The notes under the pieces were generated by a model that saw only the letters and a list, made by a program, of their open reading frames with translations, was not told the DNA's origin and did no database searches. The position numbers and the translations under genes are program-made. Below are positions 42,686-50,608 of a stretch of DNA of 64,000 nt, one piece after another. The first letter of the stretch is position 1, and the number at the start of each line of letters is the position of its first letter. The stretch lies in the NCBI RefSeq assembly GCF_004341515.1, contig NZ_SLZF01000009.1, positions 248,001 through 312,000 of the forward strand, given 5' to 3'. This DNA comes from Allobosea sp. BK604. GTDB taxonomy: Bacteria; Pseudomonadota; Alphaproteobacteria; Rhizobiales; Beijerinckiaceae.

Positions 42686-42700
42686 TATCTCTATGCGATA
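42686..42700 (+). promoter_or_regulatory. Shared 15-bp operator candidate, site 1
   Basis: TATCTCTATGCGATA is an imperfect dyad (TATCnC...GnGATA). It lies upstream of the crotonase gene at 42584 and is identical to sites at 43904 (reverse) and 51554. It is probably the binding site of a regulator common to this island. Confidence 0.7.
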
Positions 42701-42766
42701 CTTTCAACCGGAGTGTGCGGTGCGAAACCGTGTTTGTCAAACCGTTCAATCGGCAGGTCGGATTTT

Positions 42767-43852
42767 TCAGGCACGCTCCCGCAAGGCCGTGGACAGCGCC
42801 GAATAGGCCTCATAGGCCGCAGCGAATTCCGCCATGTCGAAGCCCCCCGCCAGCTCGGGGCTGACCTCCCGCAAAGCCGCCTCGACGCGGCCGGTGTAGC
42901 GGACGCGCCCGTCCCGTCCGACCACGACGCCATTGGCCTCCTCGAAGCGTATGTTCCAGGCGACGGCGTCCTCGGCCGAGAGTCCCTCCGGCAGATCGAG
43001 TTCGAGCCGTCCGCCCGCCAGCTTCACCGGATAGCCGCCGGACAGGCCGTTCGGTCCGGGCAGGTGGCCGTGCCAGTCCCGTCCCTGCACGAGGGCGATG
43101 AAGAACGGCACGCCGGAGGCGCCGGAGATATCGATGACCGGTTCCGGCGCGAGCTTCACCGAGGCGAAGCGCTCGAAGATATCCGCCACCTCCTGCCCGC
43201 CCAGCCAGAGCCGCAGCGGCGCCGGGCCGGTCCGCTCCTCGGCGCGCCGGCGGAAGGCCGAGAGCGCCGCGTGCTGCGCCAGCATGCGCAGGCCGCCCTG
43301 CCCCGGCCCGAGCTCGCCGGTGAAGGCATGGGCGAGGATGGCGACATTGCCGATGCCCGAGGTGATCGGCAGCCCCGCCGCGGCGAGCATCGGATTGACG
43401 ACATCGGGGTAGCAGCAATTGACGAAGGCCGCGCCCGGCGCCGTCGCCGCGACGCAAGCGGCGATCACGGCGGAGATCCTGGCCTGGAGGACGGCGGAGA
43501 TGCCGAGCCCGGCCTTCTGGACGAGCCTGGCCCAGCCGTCGGGCCGGTCGGTCGTGGTCCTGCCGCCCTGGATCGAGGCGGTATTGACGACCAGCCGCGG
43601 CGCGAGCGCGGAGAGAAGGCCGCTCACGGCCTCGCCCGACAAGGGATCGAGCCGGTGCTCGGCAATGCTCACGCCCGTGCCGAACATCGCCGCCCGTGCG
43701 CGGGCCGCGGTGCGCAGCCAGGCCAGCCTGTCCTCGTTGCGGCCGGCGATCGCGACGCTGAGGCCGGCCGGCCCGGTCGCCGCCAGGTCGAACAGGATGC
43801 GGGCTGCGAAATTGCCCGTTCCGAAAATCAGGATGTCGGCTTTCGTGGCCAT
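42767..43852 (-). CDS. Saccharopine dehydrogenase-like NAD(P)-binding protein
   Basis: This 361-residue oxidoreductase-like protein has an N-terminal Rossmann fold, D-I-L-I-F-G-T-G-N-F-A-A-R-I-L, followed by V-A-I-A-G-R-N-E-D-R-L at the end of strand two. The position and spacing match the Sacchrp_dh_NADP family. V-V-N-T-A-S-I-Q-G-G and N-C-C-Y-P-D-V-V-N-P follow. It may act on an amino acid-derived or opine-like secondary amine, fitting the opine-oxidase-like genes nearby. It is divergent from the acyl-CoA ligase gene, with the shared operator between. Confidence 0.75.
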   Translation of the reverse strand: MATKADILIFGTGNFAARILFDLAATGPAGLSVAIAGRNEDRLAWLRTAARARAAMFGTGVSIAEHRLDPLSGEAVSGLLSALAPRLVVNTASIQGGRTTTDRPDGWARLVQKAGLGISAVLQARISAVIAACVAATAPGAAFVNCCYPDVVNPMLAAAGLPITSGIGNVAILAHAFTGELGPGQGGLRMLAQHAALSAFRRRAEERTGPAPLRLWLGGQEVADIFERFASVKLAPEPVIDISGASGVPFFIALVQGRDWHGHLPGPNGLSGGYPVKLAGGRLELDLPEGLSAEDAVAWNIRFEEANGVVVGRDGRVRYTGRVEAALREVSPELAGGFDMAEFAAAYEAYSALSTALRERA

Positions 43853-43903
43853 GCCGCGCTCCGCGATCAGCACCCAAAAGAGCGCTATTATTTCGCTATT
43901 GAA

Positions 43904-43918
43904 TATCGCATAGAGATA
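43904..43918 (-). promoter_or_regulatory. Shared 15-bp operator candidate, site 2
   Basis: TATCGCATAGAGATA, the exact reverse complement of site 1, sits in the 144-base divergent region between the saccharopine dehydrogenase-like gene (-) and the acyl-CoA ligase gene (+). It could control both. Confidence 0.75.
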
Positions 43919-43996
43919 CTAAAATAATCATAGGGTGTCTATGACGGCCACGCAGGAACCGGCGGATATCGAGGCGCGGAGGGCGGCGCTGCGGAG

Positions 43997-45634
43997 ATGA
44001 CGATGGAGAGCAGGGATTTCGACTGGCTGGCCGCCGCGCGCGAACGCTATCGGCGGATCGGCGAGGAGACGCTTCCCCCAAACGTGATGGCGTTGCTGGA
44101 GAGCGCGGCGGCCGCGCATCCGGCCGCGCCGGCCCTCCATTTCATCGAGACGGGCCGTGAGCTCACCTATGCCGAGCTGCTGCGGAGCGTGCACCGGCTG
44201 GCGGCGGGGCTGTCCGAGGCTGGCGTCGAACATGGCAGCCATGTCGGCGTCATGCTCCCGAACGTGCCGGAGATGCCGATCACCTGGCTCGCCCTGGCCG
44301 CGATCGGCGCGGTGATGGTGCCGATCAACACGCGCTACACCGCGCATGAGCTGCACTATGTCCTGACCGACAGCGAGGCGAGCCATCTCGTCATTCACAC
44401 CGATTTCACCGGACATCTCGAGATGATGCCGGCCGCGATCGCGGGGCTGACGACCATCGCGGTCGGCGCGAGCGCCCTGCCCGGCCTCCTGTCCTGGCAG
44501 GCGCTCGCCGATAGGCCGGCCGAGCCGTTCAGCCCGGCCCGCGCGCCCGGGCTCGATGACCTGCTCAACATCCAGTACACCTCCGGCACCACCGGCTGGC
44601 CGAAGGGCTGCATGCTGTCGCAGCGCTATTGGCTGACCTGCGCCAAGGCCTATGCCGACAGCGACGGGCTGCATTACCGGCGCATCATGTCGTCGAACCC
44701 GTTTTTCTACATGACGCCGCAATGGCTGATGCTGATGGCCTTCTTCCACGGCGCGACGCTCCATGTCGCGCCCTATCTCAGCCTGACCCGCTTCACCGAA
44801 TGGCTCCGGCACTATCAGATCGAATTCTGCTGGTTTCCAAGCGACATCGTCGCGCAGGTGCCGCCGCAGCCTGAGGATGGCGAGCTCAGCCTGATCCGGG
44901 GCAATCTCGCCGTCCACCGGCGCGACCTCCATGCCGAGCTCGAGCGCCGCTTCCGCTTCCCGGCGCGGGCCGCCTTCGGCATGACCGAGATCGGGACGGG
45001 GCTGATGATGCCGATCGAGGCGGCCGAGATGGTCGGCTCCGGCTCCTGCGGCATCGCCGGCCCGTTCCGCGAGGTGCGCATCGCCGACCCCGCCGGCAAC
45101 ACCGTCCCGCCCGGCAGCAGCGGCGAATTGCTGATCCGCGGGCCGGGCATGCTCCAGGGCTATTACAAGCGGCCGGACGCCACCGCCGCCGCCTTCCATG
45201 GCGACTGGTTCCGCAGCGGCGATCTCGCCGTGCAGGACGAGCACGGCTTCGTCACCATCCAGGGGCGCATCAAGGAGATGATCCGGCGCGCCGGCGAGAA
45301 TATTTCGGCGACCGAGGTCGAGGCCGCCCTGCTCGCCATCCCCGGCATCGCCGAGACGGCCGCGCTGCCGGTTCCGGATGCGCTGCGCGGCGAGGAGGTC
45401 AAGGCCTATATCGTCCTCGGCGAGGGCCGCAGCGTCGAGGACCTGCCGCCGGAGCAGATCATCGCGCAATGCAGCCGGCGCCTGGCCTCGTTCAAGGTGC
45501 CGCGCTTCATCGAGTATCGCAGCGCGCCCCTGCCCCGCTCCACCAGCGGCAAGGTGCGCAAGCCCGATCTCGTCGCCGAGAAAACCGACCTGCGGGCGGG
45601 AAGCTGGGACCGCATGACCGGCGGCTGGCTCTGA
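43997..45634 (+). CDS. AMP-forming acyl-CoA ligase (CaiC-like)
   Basis: This 545-residue adenylate-forming enzyme activates a carboxylate as CoA thioester. P-loop motif Y-T-S-G-T-T-G-W-P-K-G (about residue 195), A5 motif F-G-M-T-E, A7 R-S-G-D-L, A8 G-R-I-K-E-M-I-R-R-A-G-E-N-I-S and catalytic Lys in T-S-G-K-V-R-K are all present. The A4-A5 region lacks the usual Gly-Gly-Ala-Pro and reads G-N-L-A-V-H-R, a substrate-pocket difference. It starts 79 bases after the shared operator. A partial family A repeat starts at its stop. Confidence 0.9.
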   Translation: MTMESRDFDWLAAARERYRRIGEETLPPNVMALLESAAAAHPAAPALHFIETGRELTYAELLRSVHRLAAGLSEAGVEHGSHVGVMLPNVPEMPITWLALAAIGAVMVPINTRYTAHELHYVLTDSEASHLVIHTDFTGHLEMMPAAIAGLTTIAVGASALPGLLSWQALADRPAEPFSPARAPGLDDLLNIQYTSGTTGWPKGCMLSQRYWLTCAKAYADSDGLHYRRIMSSNPFFYMTPQWLMLMAFFHGATLHVAPYLSLTRFTEWLRHYQIEFCWFPSDIVAQVPPQPEDGELSLIRGNLAVHRRDLHAELERRFRFPARAAFGMTEIGTGLMMPIEAAEMVGSGSCGIAGPFREVRIADPAGNTVPPGSSGELLIRGPGMLQGYYKRPDATAAAFHGDWFRSGDLAVQDEHGFVTIQGRIKEMIRRAGENISATEVEAALLAIPGIAETAALPVPDALRGEEVKAYIVLGEGRSVEDLPPEQIIAQCSRRLASFKVPRFIEYRSAPLPRSTSGKVRKPDLVAEKTDLRAGSWDRMTGGWL

Positions 45635-45663
45635 AGCATTCTCGAGCGAAGTGGATACCGGTC
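45634..45663 (+). repeat. Family A repeat fragment
   Basis: AGCATTCTCGAGCGAAGTGG followed by ATACCGGT matches the left 30 bases of family A. It begins at the stop codon of the acyl-CoA ligase gene and separates it from the convergent flavoenzyme operon. Confidence 0.75.
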
Positions 45664-45670
45664 CGACGCT

Positions 45671-46891
45671 CTAACCAGGGCGATGCAGCACGTCGTCCTG
45701 GAACTCCTCGGCCAGCGAATGCACCTGCCGGCGCCCCTCCGCCGAGAAGCGGCCGATGCCGAAGGGAGCGATCGGCAGCGCCGTCGCGCCGGTCGTGATG
45801 AGCTCGGCCAGGGCCTTCGCCGCGGCCGGCCCGAGCTGGAGGCCGTGGCCGCTGAAGGCACAGGCATGGAAAAGGCCTGGCGTCGTGGCGCTGGGGCCGA
45901 GCACCGGCATCATGTCCTCGAGATAGCCTTCGATGCCGGTCCAGCTGCGGATCACCGCATAGGCGCGCAGATGCGGCGCGATCGCGACCAGCCGGCCAAG
46001 ATTGGTCAACATCTTGTCGGGTGGGACGCGCGTCCTGCGCGTCGTCGCATCGACGCTCATGCGCGGATGGCCGCCGATCACGACATTGCCGCGGCTCGTC
46101 TGGCGGAACAGCACGCTGCCGTCGACCACATGCATGGTCGGTTCGACGAAGCGCGGCACCGGCTCGGTCACCATCTCGGCGGGGCCGGCGGCGAAGAGCG
46201 GGATGGTCTCGCCGAACCATCCGGCGAGCGTCCCGCTCCAGGCGCCCGCGGCATTGACCAGGACCTCGGCACGCAGAGTCCGCTCGGCGCCGTCCCGGTC
46301 CCGGCACTGCAGGGCAAAGCCTCCGGCATCGTGCCGGGCGGCGAGCACTTCGACGCGCTCGCAGATCGTGGCGCCGAGGCGCTGCGCCGCCCGGGCGAAG
46401 GCCGGCGCGACGAGCCGCGGGTTCACGACGGCATCGCGCGCGGAGAAGGATGCGGCGCGCACGCTCGCGCCGAGGAAGGGCCAGCGCCGGATGGCCTCCT
46501 GCCGGCCGATCAGCTCGATCGGCAGCCCGAAGGCCCGGCCATGCTCGGCATTGCCGGCGAGGCGGGCCTCCTGCGCGTCGTCAACAGCCAAATGGACATG
46601 GCCATGCCCCGCAAATTCGACGCTCTCGCCGATCAGCGTCTCGACCTCCGTCCAAAGCGCCTGTGCGTGCAGCGCCAGCGGCAATTCGGGTGCGTGCTGT
46701 CCCTGCAGCCGCAGGCTGCCGAAGCTGACGCCGCTGGACTGGCCGCCGAGGAGCCCGCGCTCGAGCACCAGGACGGAGCGTCCGCGCCGGCGCAGCTCAT
46801 GGGCCGTCATGCAGCCGATCAGCCCCCCGCCGACGATCGCGACCTCGGCGTCCACAGCATTTTCCGCTCGAAAATGCTCCAGCCCGCTCAT
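45671..46891 (-). CDS. FAD-dependent amine oxidoreductase (DAO family, HcnC/opine-oxidase B-like)
   Basis: This is a 406-residue D-amino-acid-oxidase-fold subunit. The FAD motif V-A-I-V-G-G-G-L-I-G-C-M-T starts near residue 17, and the C-terminal S-G-H-G-L-Q-L-G-P segment is the DAO signature. It is third in an order matching hcnABC and octopine/nopaline oxidase or D-hydroxyproline dehydrogenase operons. ATG 46891 overlaps the preceding stop (ATGA). Oddly, residues 4-14 (L-E-H-F-R-A-E-N-A-V-D) are translated from a family A repeat, so the N-terminus looks extended by a mobile-type element. Confidence 0.85.
   Translation of the reverse strand: MSGLEHFRAENAVDAEVAIVGGGLIGCMTAHELRRRGRSVLVLERGLLGGQSSGVSFGSLRLQGQHAPELPLALHAQALWTEVETLIGESVEFAGHGHVHLAVDDAQEARLAGNAEHGRAFGLPIELIGRQEAIRRWPFLGASVRAASFSARDAVVNPRLVAPAFARAAQRLGATICERVEVLAARHDAGGFALQCRDRDGAERTLRAEVLVNAAGAWSGTLAGWFGETIPLFAAGPAEMVTEPVPRFVEPTMHVVDGSVLFRQTSRGNVVIGGHPRMSVDATTRRTRVPPDKMLTNLGRLVAIAPHLRAYAVIRSWTGIEGYLEDMMPVLGPSATTPGLFHACAFSGHGLQLGPAAAKALAELITTGATALPIAPFGIGRFSAEGRRQVHSLAEEFQDDVLHRPG
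46857..46882 (-). repeat. Family A repeat fragment inside a coding sequence
   Basis: AGCATTTTCCGCTCGAAAATGCT is a near-perfect hairpin matching the left palindrome of family A. It lies entirely within codons 4-14 of the flavoenzyme gene that starts at 46891. Confidence 0.8.
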
Positions 46892-48246
46892 GGCGCGGCT
46901 TCCCCTGCCAGGGCGATCGGGAGCGGCTTGATCGGCGCCTGGGCGCGCAGCCTGTCCAGCTCCCCGGCATGGCCGGCACCGACGAGCTCCGCCAGCGCCG
47001 GACCGCAGAACCGGCCCTGGCAGCGGCCCATGCCGCAGCGGCTGACCGCCTTGATCCGGTTGGCGTCGGGGCTGGCCATCGGCTGGCGCAGCGCCGCCCG
47101 GACCTCGCCGACACGGATATTCTCGCAGCGGCAGAGGATGGTGTCGTCGGCGAGCGCCACGACCTGCTCGCGCGGCCAGCGGAACGCCGCCGCGATGCCG
47201 TTCGGGAAGCCGCGCAGCCGGGCCAGGCTCCGGCGAGAGCCGGCACGATCGACATCGGAGGCCGGCAGGCCGAGATCGTCGAGCAGGGCGGCGGCGGCGA
47301 GCGCTCCGGACAGGCTCGCCGCCTGGCCGCCGCCGATATGGCCGCCATCGCCGGCGATGTAGAGGCGCTCGCCCGCACGCCCGTCGCCATCGATGACCGG
47401 CAGATGCAGCCGCTGGACCGGGTCGTAGCGCAGCTCGCAGCCGGCGAGCTCGGCGAGCTGGGCCTCTGGCCGCAGGCCATGGCCATAGGCGGCGGCATCG
47501 CAGGCGATCCGGACCAACTGGCCAGCGCCGGCGCGGCATTGCACGGCGGCGAGCCGCTCCTCGCCCTCGAAGCGCTCGATCCGCGCACCCTGGTGGATGG
47601 GAACGCCGCCGAGCCGGAGCTCGGCCATGGCGCGCAGGCCGGCCGCCAGGGTGGCGGGCGCGCGGGCCATGTCCGGCAGGGCGCGCAGCTTGGCCGCGAA
47701 GGGCGTGCTGTCGATCACCGCCGCCACCTTTACGCCCATGCGCAGATACTGGCTGGCGGCGAGATAGAGCAATGGCGAGCTGCCGCAGAAGACGACCCGC
47801 CGGCCGATGGCGACGCCCTGGTCCTTGAGCAGGGCCTGCGCGCCGCCGAGCGTAAAGACGCCGGGCAGCGTCCAGCCCGGCGCCGGCATGATCCGGTCGG
47901 TCGCGCCGGTGGCGAGGATCAGGGCATCATAGGGGAGCGCGGCGGCGCCCGAGGCCGAGGCGAGATGCACCGCGCCGCCATGGATGCTCCAGACGAGCGT
48001 TCCGGGCCGATAGTCCAGCCGCCGGCACAGGCCGGCGGCCTTGTCGTGAAAGGCGGCATAGGCGCCATGGGACGAGCCGAGCAGCCGGGACATGTCGAGC
48101 TTCAGCCCGGGCGCCGGAGAGCGATAGAGCTGGCCGCCCGGCCGCGCCGCCTCGTCGATCAGCGTCACCTCGACCGGCGCAGCGGAGAGAGCATCCGCCG
48201 CCGCGATGCCGGCGGGTCCGGCGCCGACGATGACGATCCTGGTCAC
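46888..48246 (-). CDS. FAD/NAD(P)-binding oxidoreductase with BFD [2Fe-2S] domain (HcnB/opine-oxidase A-like)
   Basis: This is a 452-residue subunit. The N-terminal FAD motif is I-V-I-V-G-A-G-P-A-G-I-A-A, the second dinucleotide motif is around R-V-V-F-C-G-S-S-P, and an A-G-D-G-G-H-I-G-G-G segment closes the flavin fold. The C-terminal BFD-type iron-sulfur domain has C-R-C-E-N and C-G-M-G-R-C-Q-G-R-F-C-G. GTG 48246 overlaps the stop of the small iron-sulfur gene by 4 bases. With its neighbours it forms a three-subunit dehydrogenase for an N-substituted or D-amino acid; the electron acceptor is probably the respiratory chain. Confidence 0.88.
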   Translation of the reverse strand: MTRIVIVGAGPAGIAAADALSAAPVEVTLIDEAARPGGQLYRSPAPGLKLDMSRLLGSSHGAYAAFHDKAAGLCRRLDYRPGTLVWSIHGGAVHLASASGAAALPYDALILATGATDRIMPAPGWTLPGVFTLGGAQALLKDQGVAIGRRVVFCGSSPLLYLAASQYLRMGVKVAAVIDSTPFAAKLRALPDMARAPATLAAGLRAMAELRLGGVPIHQGARIERFEGEERLAAVQCRAGAGQLVRIACDAAAYGHGLRPEAQLAELAGCELRYDPVQRLHLPVIDGDGRAGERLYIAGDGGHIGGGQAASLSGALAAAALLDDLGLPASDVDRAGSRRSLARLRGFPNGIAAAFRWPREQVVALADDTILCRCENIRVGEVRAALRQPMASPDANRIKAVSRCGMGRCQGRFCGPALAELVGAGHAGELDRLRAQAPIKPLPIALAGEAAP

Positions 48247-48548
48247 GCGAAGCCCGCTGGCGCGGGCGGAATGGTCGAGACCTGCAGCCCGTCGGCGACC
48301 GGCGTGGTGCAGGCGCGGGCACGGCGATCGGGGCCGATCCAGACCCAGCAATCCTGGCAGGCGCCCATCAGGCAGAAGCCGGCGCGCGGCTCGCCATTGC
48401 CCTCGTGCCGGCGCAGGTGATCGCCGGCGGAGAGCAGCGCCGCGAGCAGGCTCTCGCCCTGTCGCGCCGCGATCGGCCGGCCGTCGCAGGTGAAGCGGAC
48501 CTGCTTGGTCTCGAAGGAGGCGATGCGCAGGAGCAGCGGCGAGCCCAT
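48243..48548 (-). CDS. (2Fe-2S)-binding subunit (HcnA/opine-oxidase C-like)
   Basis: This 101-residue ferredoxin-like small subunit has the plant-type cluster motif C-L-M-G-A-C-Q-D-C, with a fourth Cys 13 residues later (R-A-R-A-C-T). V-R-F-T-C-D-G-R-P-I and the G-E-S-L-L-A-A-L segment before the cluster are typical of the HcnA/Fer2_4 family. It is first of the three-gene flavoenzyme unit and starts 29 bases after the SucD-like gene's stop, so transcription may run from 50.6 kb through to 45.7 kb. Confidence 0.88.
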   Translation of the reverse strand: MGSPLLLRIASFETKQVRFTCDGRPIAARQGESLLAALLSAGDHLRRHEGNGEPRAGFCLMGACQDCWVWIGPDRRARACTTPVADGLQVSTIPPAPAGFA

Positions 48549-48577
48549 GGCGGCGTCTCCCTCGCTGTCCGGGACGG

Positions 48578-49456
48578 TCAGGCGGCGGCGCGGGACAGGA
48601 CCCGCTCCACCGCGGCGGCGACTTCGGTGACGCGCCCGACGGCCTCGCAGCCGGCGGCGCGGAAGGCGGCGAGCTTGGCCGCGGCCGTGGTGTCGCCGCG
48701 ATCATAGATGGCGCCGGCATGGCCCATGCGCTTTTCCGGCGGGGCGTTCTGCGCGGCGATATAGGCGATGACGGGTTTCGACATCCGGCCGATCACCTCG
48801 ATGGCGTCATGTTCCATGCGCCCGCCGGGCTCGCCGATCAGGATGACCAGGTCGGTCTGCGGATCGGCCTCGAACAGCGGCAGCACATCGGCATAGCTCG
48901 TTCCGATGACCGGGTCACCGCCCAGGCAGACGACGCTGCTCTCGCCGAAGCCGCGCGCCTGGATGTCGTCGACCACCTCATAGGTGAGCGTGCCGCTCTT
49001 CGAGACGATGCCGACGCGGCCCGGCCGCAGGTTCGCATCGTTGAGATCGGCGAGATTGGCCTTGCCCGGGCTGATGACGCCGGCGGAATTCGGGCCGAGC
49101 AGCCGGGCCCCGCGTGCTCTCGCATAGGCGCGCATGCGGATGGCGTCGTGCAGCGGCACGTTCTCGGTATAGACGACCAGCGTGCCGATGCCCGCGGCCA
49201 GGGCCTCCAGCGCGGCGCCCATGGCAAGCGAGCTGCGCACGGCGCTCAAGGCGGCGTCGGCCCCGGTCGCGGCGACGGCATCGGCGACATTGTCGAAGAC
49301 GGGGACGCCCTCGACCACCTGCCCCTGCCGGCCCGGCGCGACGCCGCCGACGAGCGGCGTGCCGTTGGCGACCATGCGCCGTGCATAGGAGCGGCCGGTC
49401 GGGCCGGTGATGCCCTGGATCAGGATGCGGGAGCGTTCGTCGACGATGATGGCCAA
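48578..49456 (-). CDS. Succinyl-CoA-ligase alpha-like subunit
   Basis: This 292-residue subunit is of the acid-thiol ligase family (SucD and malate-CoA ligase MtkB). The CoA-binding N-terminal domain has I-Q-G-I-T-G-P-T-G-R and V-Y-T-E-N-V-P; the phosphohistidine loop is M-G-H-A-G-A-I, with His246. The TTG at 49456 is the only start fitting both family alignment and a GAGGA ribosome site. It follows the beta subunit gene by 11 bases. Housekeeping SucCD normally sits with the TCA genes, so this is probably a paralogue for another dicarboxylate or branched acid. Confidence 0.82.
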   Translation of the reverse strand: MAIIVDERSRILIQGITGPTGRSYARRMVANGTPLVGGVAPGRQGQVVEGVPVFDNVADAVAATGADAALSAVRSSLAMGAALEALAAGIGTLVVYTENVPLHDAIRMRAYARARGARLLGPNSAGVISPGKANLADLNDANLRPGRVGIVSKSGTLTYEVVDDIQARGFGESSVVCLGGDPVIGTSYADVLPLFEADPQTDLVILIGEPGGRMEHDAIEVIGRMSKPVIAYIAAQNAPPEKRMGHAGAIYDRGDTTAAAKLAAFRAAGCEAVGRVTEVAAAVERVLSRAAA

Positions 49457-49467
49457 GGCGGTCGTCC

Positions 49468-50598
49468 TCAGGCAGCTGTCTGCAGGCGCGCCAGGCGCAC
49501 GGCTTCGACGCAGGCCGGCCCGAACTCGCGGATGATGGTGAGGCCGCTGCCCGCCAGGATCGCGAGCGCCTCCGGCTCCTTCTCGCCGCGCAGCCGCAGG
49601 ACGAGGCGCTCGGGAGTGAGCTGCGGCAGGCGCTGCATCGCCATGACGACGCCCTCGGCGATGGTCTCGAGGCTGCGGAACTGGAAATGGATATTGACCA
49701 TGATCACGGCGGGGTCGAGCCGGGTCAGGACGCATTCCAGCACGTCGGCGATGCGGGCCGCGCCATGCATGGTGGCGCCGTGCAGCTCGACCACGCCGGA
49801 GACCCGGCCATCGAGGGCGATGATCTCGTCGAGCGTCGCCATGGTGAGCCCGGCACCGTTCATGATCGCGGCGGTGCCGCCGGGGCCGGCGATCTCGACG
49901 CCGATGGTCTCGAGCGCGCGCGCCGCGTTCTCGAAGGCGGTGCCGTCGGGCTGAGAGCGGCGGCCGGGATGGCGGAAGGCCGCGTCCTCGTCGAGCACGA
50001 CCTTGGCATCGGCCGCGACGAAGGCGCCATCCTCGGTCAGGACCAGCGGATTGATCTCGATCAGCTCGGCATCATGGGCGGAGAGCCCATGATAGACCTG
50101 CCCGACCAGCTCGGCGAAGGCGGAAGCGGGCTCGCCGGAGAGGCCGAGCCCCCTGACCAGCCGATCGACCATGAAGGGCTGCAGGCCGAGCAGCGGATCG
50201 ACCGGCTGCCGGAGCAGGCGCCCGGGCGCGACGGCCTCGATCTCGATGCCGCCATCGGCGGAGGCGAGCAGCACCGGCATGCCGAGATCGCGGTCGACCA
50301 GGGCGGCGAGATAGAATTCCTGCGCGATGGCGAGCTTGCGCTCGACATAGACATCCTCGATCGGCGCGCCGGCGAGCTCGCCCGCGGCGATCTCTTCGGC
50401 GATGCGCAGCGCCTCCGCGCGCCCCTCCGCGAAGCGGATGCCCCCGGCCTTGCCGCGCCCGCCGGAGAGGACCTGCGCCTTCACCACCAGCGCGCCGTCG
50501 AGCGTCTCGGGCAGCGCGCGGTAGAGCGCGCCGGCCGGGATGGCGACCCCGCAGGACGCGAGGATGGCCTTGCCCTCGTGTTCGAGAAGCTTGATCAC
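49468..50598 (-). CDS. Succinyl-CoA-ligase beta-like subunit (ATP-grasp)
   Basis: This 376-residue nucleotide-binding partner of the alpha-like subunit starts M-I-K-L-L-E-H-E-G-K. The ATP-grasp region includes V-K-A-Q-V-L-S-G-G-R-G-K-A-G-G and the metal site E-I-N-P-L-V-L-T. The C-terminal domain has I-M-N-G-A-G-L-T-M-A-T. Length is close to SucC (388 in E. coli). It is preceded 10 bases upstream by a crotonase gene, suggesting the ligase acts on a product of acyl-CoA breakdown. Malate-CoA ligase is an alternative. Confidence 0.85.
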   Translation of the reverse strand: MIKLLEHEGKAILASCGVAIPAGALYRALPETLDGALVVKAQVLSGGRGKAGGIRFAEGRAEALRIAEEIAAGELAGAPIEDVYVERKLAIAQEFYLAALVDRDLGMPVLLASADGGIEIEAVAPGRLLRQPVDPLLGLQPFMVDRLVRGLGLSGEPASAFAELVGQVYHGLSAHDAELIEINPLVLTEDGAFVAADAKVVLDEDAAFRHPGRRSQPDGTAFENAARALETIGVEIAGPGGTAAIMNGAGLTMATLDEIIALDGRVSGVVELHGATMHGAARIADVLECVLTRLDPAVIMVNIHFQFRSLETIAEGVVMAMQRLPQLTPERLVLRLRGEKEPEALAILAGSGLTIIREFGPACVEAVRLARLQTAA

Positions 50599-50608
50599 GC
50601 CCGTCGTC

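Noticed and set aside
45671..48548. Reading the three-subunit flavoenzyme as a true hydrogen cyanide synthase
   Set aside because: Order and domains match hcnABC, but the same architecture occurs in opine oxidases and D-hydroxyproline dehydrogenases, and the surrounding CoA genes favour catabolism over cyanide production.
48578..50598. Calling the ligase pair the housekeeping TCA-cycle SucCD
   Set aside because: No TCA genes are adjacent, and the pair is in the same strand run as a crotonase and the flavoenzyme; a specialised paralogue is more likely.
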